The notes under the pieces: generated by a model | Seen by the model: only the letters and a program-made list of their open reading frames with translations | Database searches by the model: none | What the model was told of the DNA's origin: nothing | Position numbers and translations under genes: made by a program | Shown here: piece after piece, positions 56,835 to 64,000 of the stretch | Position numbering within the stretch: the first letter of the stretch is position 1 | Layout: every line of letters starts with the position of its first letter | IMG/VR virus record: IMGVR_UViG_3300019889_000014 | Span: 1-64,000 of that record | Source: a virus | Length of the DNA stretch: 64,000 nt | Reading direction: 5' to 3' (one strand)

Positions 56835-57950
56835 TCAGTCGTCGATCTTCACGCCGAGGCGCGGGTCGATCGCCTTCGCACCGACCAGGAGGTCGAGCGA
56901 GATGGTGTCGACCTTGGAGTTCACGTCGTAGCCCTGCACGACGCGGATGCCCATGCCGTTGCCGCGGATGTAGCCGGCGCTGGCCGCACCCTGCGGCAGT
57001 TCCAGCGGGACCACAGCCAGGGCGAAGGCGTTCGGGTGGAACGCGATGGCCGAGGTGCCGGAGCCGGCGCCAAAGGTGATCGCCGCACCATCGGCGAAGC
57101 CGCCGGCCGGCGCCTGCGGCGCGAACGCCACAACCGCCACGGCGCCGGTGCCGTCGACCGTGTACGTGTTGGTCACGGTGAAGGTGCCGACCACGCCGGC
57201 CACCGTGAACGCCGTGCCATTCGGCAGCAGGCCGGCCGCAGTGGCGCCGTCGATCGCCATGGCCTGGGCGCCGGCCGCGACCGCGCCGTTGATGGCGGGC
57301 ACGCCGCCCGGCCCGACCGCCTTGCCGATGTTCTGGCTCATGTACCAGTCGATGCCCATGATGTGGCCCAGCGAGGCGTTGCGCAGGGCCTGGCCGCCAT
57401 CAGCGCGGGTCGCGGCGTTGTGGACGGCGTCGATGCCCATCATCGCGGCCTTGATCTTCGGGCTGACGATGGAGTTGCGCGGGGCCACCGGCACCCGGTT
57501 CTCGTTCAGCGCCAGGTCGATCAGCGCCAGGTCGTTCAGCGTGGTCATGCCGGCCACGGTGACGATGCTGGTCAGCTGGGTCGCCTTCGACAGCAGGTAG
57601 CGGTCGACGCCCTCGGCAATGGCCAGCATCGCCGGCTGGACCAGCTGGGTGGAGAAATCTTCCAGCTCGAGGGTCCACTGCTTCGAGGTGACCTGGAAGG
57701 TCACGTCGAAATGCTTCTCCAGCACCAGCGGGATGCCGGTCTCCTGCGCGTTCTGGATGACGACCGCGCCGGTGAATTCCTGGGCGGTGAAGGTCGCCGG
57801 CTTGCGCACGGTGATGGTATCGCCGACCTTGGCGCCGGTGAATTCGGTGACGTAGTCCCGATACACCAGCTGTGCGGCCACGAGGTTGCTCTGGAGCACC
57901 ATCAGCGCTTCCTGCGCAATGATGCTCGGCGTCAGAAAGACGTTGGGCAT
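56835..57950 (-). CDS. major capsid protein (P22-coat-like)
   Basis: A 371-residue protein with the P22 coat pattern: VFLTPSIIAQEALMVLQSNL, VGDTITVRKPATFTAQEFTG and LVLEKHFDVTFQVTSKQWTL near the start, then FHPNAFALAVVPLELPQGAA and VQGYDVNSKVDTISLDLLVG at the C-terminus. It forms the capsid shell. A scaffold-like gene lies directly upstream and a strong terminator directly downstream. Confidence 0.92.
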   Translation of the reverse strand: MPNVFLTPSIIAQEALMVLQSNLVAAQLVYRDYVTEFTGAKVGDTITVRKPATFTAQEFTGAVVIQNAQETGIPLVLEKHFDVTFQVTSKQWTLELEDFSTQLVQPAMLAIAEGVDRYLLSKATQLTSIVTVAGMTTLNDLALIDLALNENRVPVAPRNSIVSPKIKAAMMGIDAVHNAATRADGGQALRNASLGHIMGIDWYMSQNIGKAVGPGGVPAINGAVAAGAQAMAIDGATAAGLLPNGTAFTVAGVVGTFTVTNTYTVDGTGAVAVVAFAPQAPAGGFADGAAITFGAGSGTSAIAFHPNAFALAVVPLELPQGAASAGYIRGNGMGIRVVQGYDVNSKVDTISLDLLVGAKAIDPRLGVKIDD

Positions 57951-57971
57951 GTCGGAACTCCAGGGGAAGGA

Positions 57972-58006
57972 GGGATGGGCCGGGTCTCAAGCGCCGGGGC
58001 CATCCC
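57972..58006 (-). promoter_or_regulatory. imperfect hairpin in the capsid gene leader
   Basis: GGGATGG / CCATCCC with an inner partial stem, between the scaffold and capsid genes. Probably an mRNA structure that stabilises the capsid message or sets scaffold-to-capsid ratio. Confidence 0.35.
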
Positions 58007-58021
58007 CACTCCCGGCAGCAG

Positions 58022-58807
58022 CTACCGCGACTGCGCTCCCCTGGACTCCCGCCACTTCGCGTATTCGACGGGGTTCATTTTCGCGACCTGATCCGGCGTG
58101 ACAGAGCCGCGCTGGCCGCCGCCATCGGTGCCGCCGCCACCCTTGGGTGCGGGCCACCAATGCGGTGCCTTCTCGCGCATGCTGGTCAGCCATTCCTCCA
58201 GCGTCATCGGGCCATCAGCGCCGACGCTGTCGTCCTTCGGGTACGGCTTGCCCTCCTTCACGGTGAAGGCGACACGACCACGGAAGACGGCGTCGTCTAC
58301 GGCTGACGGAAGCAGGCCGAGATCGGCTGCGGCTTTGCGCAGGCCGCCATCAAGAACAAGTACGGAGATCTGCTCGGCCAGGCCGGAGATTTCCTTGTCC
58401 TTGGCGGCAACGGTCTCGGACAGCTTCGTTTTCTCGCGGGAGAATCCATCCTGGAGGGACTTCGTCTTCTTGTTGACGTAGCCCTCGATGTCACCCTTCG
58501 CGAGGAGCTTGGAGTCCTCGTCCTTCTCCATCCGCTCGACGAGCGACCGGACGGTTTCGGGATCAACGTCTCCAAACTTGCCCAGCGCCTCGCGCGCCGT
58601 CTTGACCTCGCCGAGCAGTTCGTCGCGCTTGGCGGCGAGCGGCTTGGTCGCATTCTCGACGGCGGCGCGGACCAGCGCCTGAATCTCTGGATTGTTCGGA
58701 TCGAGTTTCGGAGCCGGGTCGCCGCCGCCGCCTCCTGTGCCGCCGCCTCCGGCGGGGTCATCAGCGGGCGCAAGCAGTTGCAGGCTCAATGGGGAGCGTA
58801 GGTACAC
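58022..58807 (-). CDS. capsid scaffold protein
   Basis: A GTG start with AGAGGACGGCT upstream gives 261 residues. The product is Gly/Pro-rich at the N-terminus, highly helical and charged in the middle (ATKPLAAKRDELLGEVKTAR, FSREKTKLSETVAAKDKEIS), and ends in a Gly-rich linker plus a basic helix (VEYAKWRESRG). This is the form of phage scaffolds. Its position before the capsid gene supports the call. Confidence 0.85.
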   Translation of the reverse strand: MYLRSPLSLQLLAPADDPAGGGGTGGGGGDPAPKLDPNNPEIQALVRAAVENATKPLAAKRDELLGEVKTAREALGKFGDVDPETVRSLVERMEKDEDSKLLAKGDIEGYVNKKTKSLQDGFSREKTKLSETVAAKDKEISGLAEQISVLVLDGGLRKAAADLGLLPSAVDDAVFRGRVAFTVKEGKPYPKDDSVGADGPMTLEEWLTSMREKAPHWWPAPKGGGGTDGGGQRGSVTPDQVAKMNPVEYAKWRESRGAQSR

Positions 58808-58832
58808 AGCCGTCCTCTGGTCGGTTGTGGGC

Positions 58833-58865
58833 GCCTGAAAGGCAGCTCTGCTGCGGGTTTCAGGC
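58833..58865 (-). promoter_or_regulatory. extended hairpin before the scaffold gene
   Basis: GCCTGAAA / TTTCAGGC (8 bp) with an inner CAGC/GCTG pair, 26 bases before the scaffold start. It could be a leader structure or an attenuator. Confidence 0.4.
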
Positions 58866-58891
58866 CGAAATTGGACCCCAGAAATGCGAAA

Positions 58892-58920
58892 CGCCCGACA
58901 CCGCCTCTGGCGGCCGGGCG
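58892..58920 (-). terminator. strong hairpin between the moron cassette and the scaffold gene
   Basis: CGCCCG-aca-CCGCC-tct-GGCGG-c-CGGGCG, followed on the minus strand by TTTCGCATTTC. It has the form of a terminator for transcripts coming from the right, and it would also lie just downstream of the minus-strand promoter at 58947-58975. Confidence 0.65.
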
Positions 58921-58946
58921 TATCTCCGGAAGTACAACGTGACCCG

Positions 58947-58975
58947 AGTTAGACCCAAATTGGGTACAAAGTCAA
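58947..58975 (-). promoter_or_regulatory. promoter with operator-like site H
   Basis: Minus strand: -35 TTGACT (58975-58970), 17-bp spacer, -10 CTAACT (58952-58947), facing the scaffold-capsid genes. The spacer holds AGACCC-AAATT-GGGTAC (58951-58967), a copy of the operator palindrome. A plus-strand TACAAA box could also serve the macrodomain gene, but its -35 is poor. Confidence 0.55.
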
Positions 58976-59045
58976 CAATCCTGCCCCAGGTCTTGTGTCC
59001 CGGAACTGTAATCGGGCAGGCTATGGGGCAACCAAGGGGGACGTG

Positions 59046-59498
59046 ATGGGATTCAAGTACCTGCCAGGCCAGAATATCGTCGATGACGACGCCGAGCTGC
59101 TGGTCAACACCGTGAATTGCGTCGGGGTCATGGGCAAGGGTGTCGCCCTCGCTTTCAAGACCCGCTGGCCGGGGATCATGGCGCCGTACAAGGCCGAGTG
59201 CCGGATGGGCCTTCGTCCCGGCGCCTGCCCAATCCATCGCCTCCCCGGCGGCCGGCATTGGGCCGCCCTTGCCACCAAGGATCACTGGCGCGACCCGAGC
59301 CGCATCGAATGGGTTGGCGCCGGCCTCGCCGTTCTGGCCGGCAGCGCCAAGGTCATGGGCATCAAATCCATCGCCCTGCCCCCGCCAGGCTGCGGCAACG
59401 GTGGGCTCGACTGGCGCCAGGTCGAGCCCATCGTGCTCGCGGTCTTGTCCGGCTTCGATGTCCGGATCTATGCCGAGCCGGCTACCGCAGCAGGGTGA
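59046..59498 (+). CDS. macrodomain protein, DarG-like
   Basis: The start at 59046 has AAGGGGGA upstream. The 150-residue protein is one macrodomain: LLVNTVNCVGVMGKGVALAF (18-37), LATKDHWRDPSRIEWVGAGL (75-94) and SIALPPPGCGNGGLDW (108-123). The TKDHWR block, with Lys78, aligns with the catalytic-lysine region of DarG, which removes ADP-ribose from thymidine in DNA. It stands alone, without DarT. It lies on the plus strand inside minus-strand head genes and is convergent with the next small membrane gene. Confidence 0.88.
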   Translation: MGFKYLPGQNIVDDDAELLVNTVNCVGVMGKGVALAFKTRWPGIMAPYKAECRMGLRPGACPIHRLPGGRHWAALATKDHWRDPSRIEWVGAGLAVLAGSAKVMGIKSIALPPPGCGNGGLDWRQVEPIVLAVLSGFDVRIYAEPATAAG

Positions 59499-59664
59499 CG
59501 CCCGGCAGCAGGCTCAGCAGGTAGAGCAGCAGCACGATGATGACCAGGACCATGATCGCGGTCTTGATCCATTGGTCGATCGGCAGGGTTCGGACCAGCC
59601 ACATGATCAGGCCGGCGATGATCAGGATGACGATGAGGTTGATCAGCAAGGCAACCGGGAACAT
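59482..59664 (-). CDS. small two-helix membrane protein, 60 aa
   Basis: The start at 59664 has GGTGGAG upstream. The 60-residue product consists of two hydrophobic helices (LLINLIVILIIAGLIMWLVR and AIMVLVIIVLLLYLLSLLPG) split by a short polar loop. It resembles the Thivi_2564-type small membrane proteins. The 3' end overlaps the macrodomain gene by 17 bases in convergent orientation. Holin-like or exclusion role is speculative. Confidence 0.7.
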   Translation of the reverse strand: MFPVALLINLIVILIIAGLIMWLVRTLPIDQWIKTAIMVLVIIVLLLYLLSLLPGVTLLR

Positions 59665-59681
59665 TCTCAGTCTCCACCGAG

Positions 59682-59714
59682 GGGTTACGGGACGGGTTAC
59701 GCGGGGGGTTACGG
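59682..59714 (+). repeat. three GGGTTACG repeats upstream of the GNAT-like gene
   Basis: GGGTTACG at 59682, 59694 and 59707, spaced 12-13 bp, ending two bases before the GNAT-like start codon. The unit matches the GGGTTAC core of the putative origin iterons. Confidence 0.7.
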
Positions 59715-59715
59715 G

Positions 59716-60153
59716 ATGGTTTGCGGACACGAGGTCGTGACCGAGGTCGCCGCGCTGATGCGGCGGCTGGACGAGGTCATCGTCGAGGCTGAGGCCGACG
59801 CCGAACGTGGTGAGCGTCGCCTGGTCGTCCGGCGCGAGATCCGCACCGATCACGTCCGGCTCTATGTCCGTGTTGGCCTGCGCGGCGTACCCGATTCCCG
59901 GTACGCGGCCCGAGCGCTGAGCCTGGTCGACATCACCATCGACGAGGACTACCGAAGCCGCGGCATCCTGCACCTGACCATGGCCTGGCTGGAGCAGCGG
60001 CGGGTGTTCGACGGGATCTACATCGAGAATGTCTTCAACGACCGGCTGGTCGCGTTTCTGCAGCGCCGGGGCTACCAGTCGTTTCCGGCATCCGTGGCGC
60101 CGATCGCCGGGTCGTGGTGGCGCCGGCATCCGCCTACAACCCCGCCCGCTTGA
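59716..60153 (+). CDS. GNAT-like acetyltransferase
   Basis: The start at 59716 is chosen because the upstream part of the frame is antisense to the membrane gene and shadows the macrodomain gene. The 145-residue product has the GNAT motif A form (LVDITIDEDYRSRGILHLTM, where Q/RxxGxG/A is weakly kept) and a motif B-like end (IENVFNDRLVAFLQRRGYQS). A modified acetyltransferase is likely. Its 3' end overlaps the convergent MuF-like gene. Confidence 0.65.
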   Translation: MVCGHEVVTEVAALMRRLDEVIVEAEADAERGERRLVVRREIRTDHVRLYVRVGLRGVPDSRYAARALSLVDITIDEDYRSRGILHLTMAWLEQRRVFDGIYIENVFNDRLVAFLQRRGYQSFPASVAPIAGSWWRRHPPTTPPA

Positions 60154-61255
60154 ACGCATCGGCTTCACGGGCGCGCAGCTGGTCGAGCGTGTATTCCTTC
60201 CCCGAATAGTCGACGAAACTGTCCATCGACAGCTTGCCGTCCAGGTACAGCTTGGCCCTGGTCGGCCCGAGGACTTCGCGGACGAAATCGACCGGCTGGG
60301 TTCGCAGCCAGTCGTTGTAGGACAGGTCGCCCGGCACCTGCGTGATCAGCCTGTCGCGCTGGTCCTTCGGGATCTTCGACACCGGGACCGTCGCCCGCAC
60401 TGCGGGCCGCTCGCCCGGCCCGATCTCCGGGATGTCGAGGCCGAGTTCCCGCCAGGTCTTCAGGACCGGGACCGTGGTCGACCGGCAGCGCCGATGGGCC
60501 GGCGGCCGAGGTCCGTGGCCGAGCGGGTAGATCTTGCCGTCGCGCGACCGGCACACCGCCGAGGTCCGGCCGTCCAGGGTCGACACCCAGCGGACGGCTT
60601 TGATCAGGTCGGCGTTCTCGCGGTAGACCAGTTCCCGCGCCGACGACGCGACGCCGTTGACCGCCGTCCGGACCAGGTTCTCGACTTCGCTGTAGGTCCG
60701 GTTCAGCCCCTCCTCTCGGATGCGCCGGATGATCTGCGGCGTGGTCTCGCCGGTGACGTAGCCTTCCCGGATCGCGGCGATGACGCGGGCGCCCTCGGCG
60801 TCCGTCATGGCGTTGATCTCGTCGCGCAGCAGCCGCCCGATGAACGGCCGGTTCGACACCGCCGCCCGCAGCTGGGCCGGCGCCACCATCGCCACGTCGA
60901 GGACGATGCCGAACCCGGTCGCAAGCTGGGCCGCCTGGAACGTGCCCTCATAGGCCGCCAGGTCGCGCAGCGCCGCCGTCAGGTCGCCGTTGAGAACGTC
61001 ACGGGTCGACTTCTGGAGAGCCTGGATCTCCTCGCGCAGCGCCTGCAGCCGCTGGGTCGTCCAGTTCGGCGTCGGGATCTCGGCCGCATCCCTCGCCGTC
61101 AGGGCTTCGAGGCGGGCGCGGATTTGGCTCGCGAGGCGACTGTCGGCGGCGTGTAGCAGCTTCAGGACGCGCCGGAGCGTGCCGGCGCTGTACCGGAGCA
61201 GGTACACCATGTGGCGGGCGGCCACGTCGATCGCCAGCGCCTCTTGCGGCGTCAT
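60134..61255 (-). CDS. MuF-like head morphogenesis protein
   Basis: A 373-residue protein: a helical N-terminal portal-associated part, then the MuF-type domain (LVRTAVNGVASSARELVYRE, VSTLDGRTSAVCRSRDGKIY, GPRPPAHRRCRSTTVPV). MuF proteins are minor capsid proteins packaged with the head. Follows the portal gene as usual. Confidence 0.9.
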   Translation of the reverse strand: MTPQEALAIDVAARHMVYLLRYSAGTLRRVLKLLHAADSRLASQIRARLEALTARDAAEIPTPNWTTQRLQALREEIQALQKSTRDVLNGDLTAALRDLAAYEGTFQAAQLATGFGIVLDVAMVAPAQLRAAVSNRPFIGRLLRDEINAMTDAEGARVIAAIREGYVTGETTPQIIRRIREEGLNRTYSEVENLVRTAVNGVASSARELVYRENADLIKAVRWVSTLDGRTSAVCRSRDGKIYPLGHGPRPPAHRRCRSTTVPVLKTWRELGLDIPEIGPGERPAVRATVPVSKIPKDQRDRLITQVPGDLSYNDWLRTQPVDFVREVLGPTRAKLYLDGKLSMDSFVDYSGKEYTLDQLRAREADAFKRAGL

Positions 61256-61258
61256 GGA

Positions 61259-62737
61259 TCACGCTCCGGCCGCCGGCTGCGCGGGCTCTGCCGGCGCCGC
61301 CGGGTCGCCGCCGTCCAGGAGCGCCGCCTCCTCCATCGCCTGGTCGAACTCGGCCTGGAGGGTTTCCGCCTCCATGACCGGATCGAAGCCGTCCGCCAGG
61401 AAGCCGCGGCGCATCAGCTCGGCGAAGAACGTCTCCCGGCTGATCTCGCGGGCACGGCGCATCGCCAGGATCTGGTCGATGTCCTTGCCCTCCTCCTCGG
61501 TCAGGTCGAAATCCTTGAAGATGTCGACCGAACCGCCGGCCTCGTACTTGCCGCCGAGCCACATCGAGGTGAAGCCCAGTCCCGCCTCGGTCTGGTCGGA
61601 CAGCTTGGTGACCATCAGGCCCAGCTGGCTGCGCTGGCTGGCCGCGTCGATCTCGGACGCCGTCGCGGTGATCGACGTGATGCGCGGGCGCAGCAGCTCG
61701 AGGCCGAGGACCGCCATCCGATCTTCGATCGCCAACAGGTCTTCCTTGCCGGCGTTGATCGCGGCGCCCTGGTGCTCGACGAAGCTGATCTTCGCCTGCG
61801 GGTCCGACGACCGGATCATCCGGGTCGGCCCGATCTCGACCGCCTGGATGTCGTCCTCGGTGAAGCCGGCCGCGAACAGGATCGGCACCCGCGCAATCGA
61901 CAGGATGCAGCGCTGGTCGGACGAGGACTGCCAGTGCTCGACGTTGAGCCAGGCCAGCTCCATCAGCGGCGGCTCACCGATCAGCGGATCGCTCGACGAG
62001 CCGTACACCGTCGAGCACAGCGGCACGACGCCGAGCGACGACGGCGCCTCGGAATAGAGCGACCACACGTCGTCGGAGGACTTGCGCCAGACCTGGACCC
62101 GGTAGGGCTCGACCACCCGCACCTGGTGGATGACCTCCTCGCCGAACGGGCCGTTGTCCTCGCGGACGCATTCCCGGTAGCGGATCTGGGTCAGCCTGGG
62201 CGAGCCGTCGCCCTCGGCCCAGCGCCAGCCGATCAGGTCACGCGGATGGATATGCACCCAGTACGGCCGGGCTCCCTCCCGCTCCGCATCGGCCAGGGTC
62301 GCCCCCTCCCCGAGCTGGGGATAGCTGACCAGGAAATGCGAGGCGCCGTGCGAGCACAGCGTCCGGAACTGCCGGGCCATGAACACGGAGAGGTTGTTGC
62401 CTCGCCGGTCGATGTTCTCGGCCAGGGCCGTGATGTTCGCCGGCACGTCCGGCCCCGACGTGATCGACCGCTGGAACGGCCGGGCCGCCACCGCATTGAC
62501 GGTGCGCTTGTAGGCCGCGAACAGGAACGTCGACTTCAGCCGCCGGGCGAAGGCACTGGCCGCCTCCTTCGGGAACGGCGGCAAATAGATCTCGGCCGCG
62601 GCACGCATCGCTTTCGTGCCGCCAAGCAAGGCGTCGATCATCTCCCAGTCTTCGCAGGCGTCGGTATATGCCTGGATCGGCGTGTTCACGTCGTCGTGTT
62701 CGGGATTCAACCGATCGGACACGGTCGTCGGGGGCAT
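61259..62737 (-). CDS. portal protein (DUF4055-like)
   Basis: The start at 62737 (MPPTTVSDRLNPEHDDVNTP) gives 492 residues. The sequence matches DUF4055-type portals: YKRTVNAVAARPFQRSITSG, FVEHQGAAINAGKEDLLAIE and LEMMELGLQ-like segments (RMAVLGLELLRPRITSITAT, DAASQRSQLGLMV). It forms the dodecameric DNA channel. It lies between the 177-aa gene (next to terminase) and the MuF-like gene. Confidence 0.9.
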   Translation of the reverse strand: MPPTTVSDRLNPEHDDVNTPIQAYTDACEDWEMIDALLGGTKAMRAAAEIYLPPFPKEAASAFARRLKSTFLFAAYKRTVNAVAARPFQRSITSGPDVPANITALAENIDRRGNNLSVFMARQFRTLCSHGASHFLVSYPQLGEGATLADAEREGARPYWVHIHPRDLIGWRWAEGDGSPRLTQIRYRECVREDNGPFGEEVIHQVRVVEPYRVQVWRKSSDDVWSLYSEAPSSLGVVPLCSTVYGSSSDPLIGEPPLMELAWLNVEHWQSSSDQRCILSIARVPILFAAGFTEDDIQAVEIGPTRMIRSSDPQAKISFVEHQGAAINAGKEDLLAIEDRMAVLGLELLRPRITSITATASEIDAASQRSQLGLMVTKLSDQTEAGLGFTSMWLGGKYEAGGSVDIFKDFDLTEEEGKDIDQILAMRRAREISRETFFAELMRRGFLADGFDPVMEAETLQAEFDQAMEEAALLDGGDPAAPAEPAQPAAGA

Positions 62738-62799
62738 GTCTGTTCTCAATCGAGGCGAGAACACGGGCGCGAACCGGGTCCAGGCGGGTTGATGACGTG

Positions 62800-63333
62800 T
62801 CAGGTTGCTTTCAGGGGCGATTCCTTCGGCAGGAGGGACCGGTGGATGATGGCCCAGCCGCGGGTTGAGCCCGGAGACCACCAGGACGGAACCTCGGCAT
62901 AGACGAACCGGGCATCTTCGGGCGCCGGGTCGTCGCTATAGGGGTGTGTGACCAAGACGGAGTTGTGCCAGCTGCCGCATCCCTTGGTCCCGGCCCGGCG
63001 AAACCAGAACAGATGATCGATTCCTGGCGACAGATCCGGCCAGCGCATCTTGTCGGGTTTGCCCGAAACCTGCGGGCCGTAAGGGTTGGTGAACCGCCAC
63101 AAATCCAGAAATGACGAGCTGATGTACCTCCACTCGCCGCCCAGCAAGGCCGGGAGCCCAGTCTCGCAGAATATCTCGACGGCCCGGACGCGGGCCTCCT
63201 CTTCCTGCCGGAAGAATCCTTGCCATTCAGGGTCTTGAGTGGACGGCGTCCGGGCTCCGAGGAGCTGCTGATGCTGCGCCCACCGTATCTCCGTCAGGAT
63301 CGGTGCCATCTCAGGGATTTCGAGCATCGGCAT
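62800..63333 (-). CDS. hypothetical protein next to terminase, 177 aa
   Basis: A 177-residue protein with an N-terminal charged helix and Trp-rich C-terminal half (LFWFRRAGTKGCGSWHNSVL, PSWWSPGSTRGWAIIH). It is translated between terminase and portal genes. No family recognised. A start at the second Met (MLEIPEMAP) is possible. Confidence 0.65.
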   Translation of the reverse strand: MPMLEIPEMAPILTEIRWAQHQQLLGARTPSTQDPEWQGFFRQEEEARVRAVEIFCETGLPALLGGEWRYISSSFLDLWRFTNPYGPQVSGKPDKMRWPDLSPGIDHLFWFRRAGTKGCGSWHNSVLVTHPYSDDPAPEDARFVYAEVPSWWSPGSTRGWAIIHRSLLPKESPLKAT

Positions 63334-63341
63334 CGGTCTCC

Positions 63342-64000
63342 TCAGAAGGGCATGGACAGGGTTGCCGTCCGGCTGACGTTCGAGGTCAGCAGGTAGCGGG
63401 TGTCGTCCGCCGCGTGATCCTCGGCGTCCGTGTCAATATCGTCGGGTTTTTTCAAGTCCCGTTGCAGGACTGGGACAGTCCTGATCCAGTGTTCGCAGGT
63501 ATCGAACACGTACAGGCCCGGCAATTCCAAGTAACGGTCGATGGAATTACTGAGACGTTCCCGCATCAGAGCCCAGCCAGGCACGCGGGAATTGTCCGCC
63601 CGGTTGAACACCATGACATGGCCGGCCTTGCGGGCGCCGTCCCGCATCTGGTCGTAGATCGACGGGCCGCCCTCGGTGCGGTAGATCGACGGGTCCGCGA
63701 CGCAGCCCGACCACTGCTTGCCGTAGCTGCGCTGGGCGATGCCGGCGCCGAGCAGCGCGTTATCCAGGCGCAGGCCGACATTCGGCTTGATCCCGCCGCG
63801 CTCGTCCTCCTGGCACGTGTACCACTCGGACACCCGGATCGTGCTGCCGCGCGGAAAGTACCCGCCGTCCGGCGCCTCGGTGCCATCCGAAATCGCCCAG
63901 ATCCCCAGGCTCGCCGGCTTCGCCGAGCCCCAGTCGAACGACCGCCGGAGCCGCCAGGTCTTCGGGATCTGGAACGGCTTCAGCACATGCCGCTGCGGGT
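63342..64000 (-). CDS. terL: large terminase subunit, C-terminal part (cut by the window edge)
   Basis: A frame open to the window edge. The visible 219 residues include HVLKPFQIPKTWRLRRSFDW, the nuclease-domain start, GSAKPASLGIWAI (first Asp in FDWG), a VADPS strand and a final DIDTDAEDHAADDTRYLLTS segment. The N-terminal ATPase lies outside the window. The apparent GTG start at 63986 is an internal codon. With the portal gene it packages DNA. Confidence 0.92.
   Translation of the reverse strand, partial: PQRHVLKPFQIPKTWRLRRSFDWGSAKPASLGIWAISDGTEAPDGGYFPRGSTIRVSEWYTCQEDERGGIKPNVGLRLDNALLGAGIAQRSYGKQWSGCVADPSIYRTEGGPSIYDQMRDGARKAGHVMVFNRADNSRVPGWALMRERLSNSIDRYLELPGLYVFDTCEHWIRTVPVLQRDLKKPDDIDTDAEDHAADDTRYLLTSNVSRTATLSMPF

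Noticed and set aside
59140-59715. Extension of the GNAT-like frame over the macrodomain gene
   Set aside because: The extended part is an out-of-frame reading of the macrodomain gene and the membrane gene.
1-64000. CRISPR array, insertion sequence, reverse transcriptase or diversity-generating element
   Set aside because: No regularly spaced repeats of CRISPR type, no transposase or RT motif (such as xxDD), and no template/variable repeat seen by eye.

Overview
The window is one continuous stretch of a temperate, siphovirus-like phage or prophage genome from a GC-rich host. Evidence includes a tyrosine integrase, a CI/Cro-type switch, an exonuclease/RecT pair, a replication module, a tape-measure protein with tail chaperones, a muramidase, a capsid module and the C-terminal part of a terminase. 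No unambiguous host chromosomal gene is seen. The host is inferred, not shown, to be an alphaproteobacterium: the base composition fits, and the phage initiator-like tRNA has the anticodon stem usual in that class.

Layout. (1) 26-8094, plus strand: early accessory genes, mostly small and translationally coupled, including DUF2786, DUF3846 and DUF5131 proteins and an XRE regulator. (2) 8095-16242, minus strand: replication module with a Cro-like repressor, an SF2 helicase, a DUF2303 protein, a VRR-NUC nuclease, a P-loop ATPase, an iteron-rich AT island that looks like the origin, an HTH protein, a ParB-like protein and a Trm1/methyltransferase-like protein. (3) 16374-25454, plus strand: CI-like repressor, YqaJ exonuclease, RecT, then about 20 small overlapping genes ending in a PrtN-like regulator. 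(4) 25455-27410: candidate attP and integrase. (5) 27411-35157, plus strand: a regulator with three HTH units followed by about 20 small genes, several of them zinc ribbons, a YkgJ-type protein and a metallophosphatase. (6) 35166-35923: a tRNA cluster with initiator-like Met, Leu, Ser, Ser and an aberrant Tyr. (7) 36563-64000, minus strand: late genes. In transcription order these are terminase (cut by the window edge), portal, MuF-like, an inserted cassette, scaffold, major capsid, connector and tail-completion genes, tail tube, G/GT chaperones made by a -1 frameshift, tape measure, tail tip and host-recognition genes, then lysis genes.

How it fits together. A recurring imperfect palindrome, GTACCC-N5-GGGTCC, sits on promoter-like elements of cro, exo-recT, the HTH gene, the ATPase, the int/att region, the capsid/moron junction and the tRNA-lysis junction. 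It is probably the operator of a genome-wide lysogeny regulon. GGGTTACA iterons in both orientations surround an AT-rich island beside the replication genes, and three GGGTTACG copies recur before an acetyltransferase-like gene in the capsid region.

The most interesting novelties are: a cassette inside the head genes with a DarG-like macrodomain (possible answer to DarT-type DNA ADP-ribosylation), a small membrane protein and a GNAT-like protein; a tRNA set made of the class II species plus an initiator-like tRNA, one of them apparently lacking a D-arm; a three-HTH regulator; and several membrane microproteins of 25-33 residues inside overlapping gene chains. All homology statements are by-eye family recognition from protein motifs; no database search was run.
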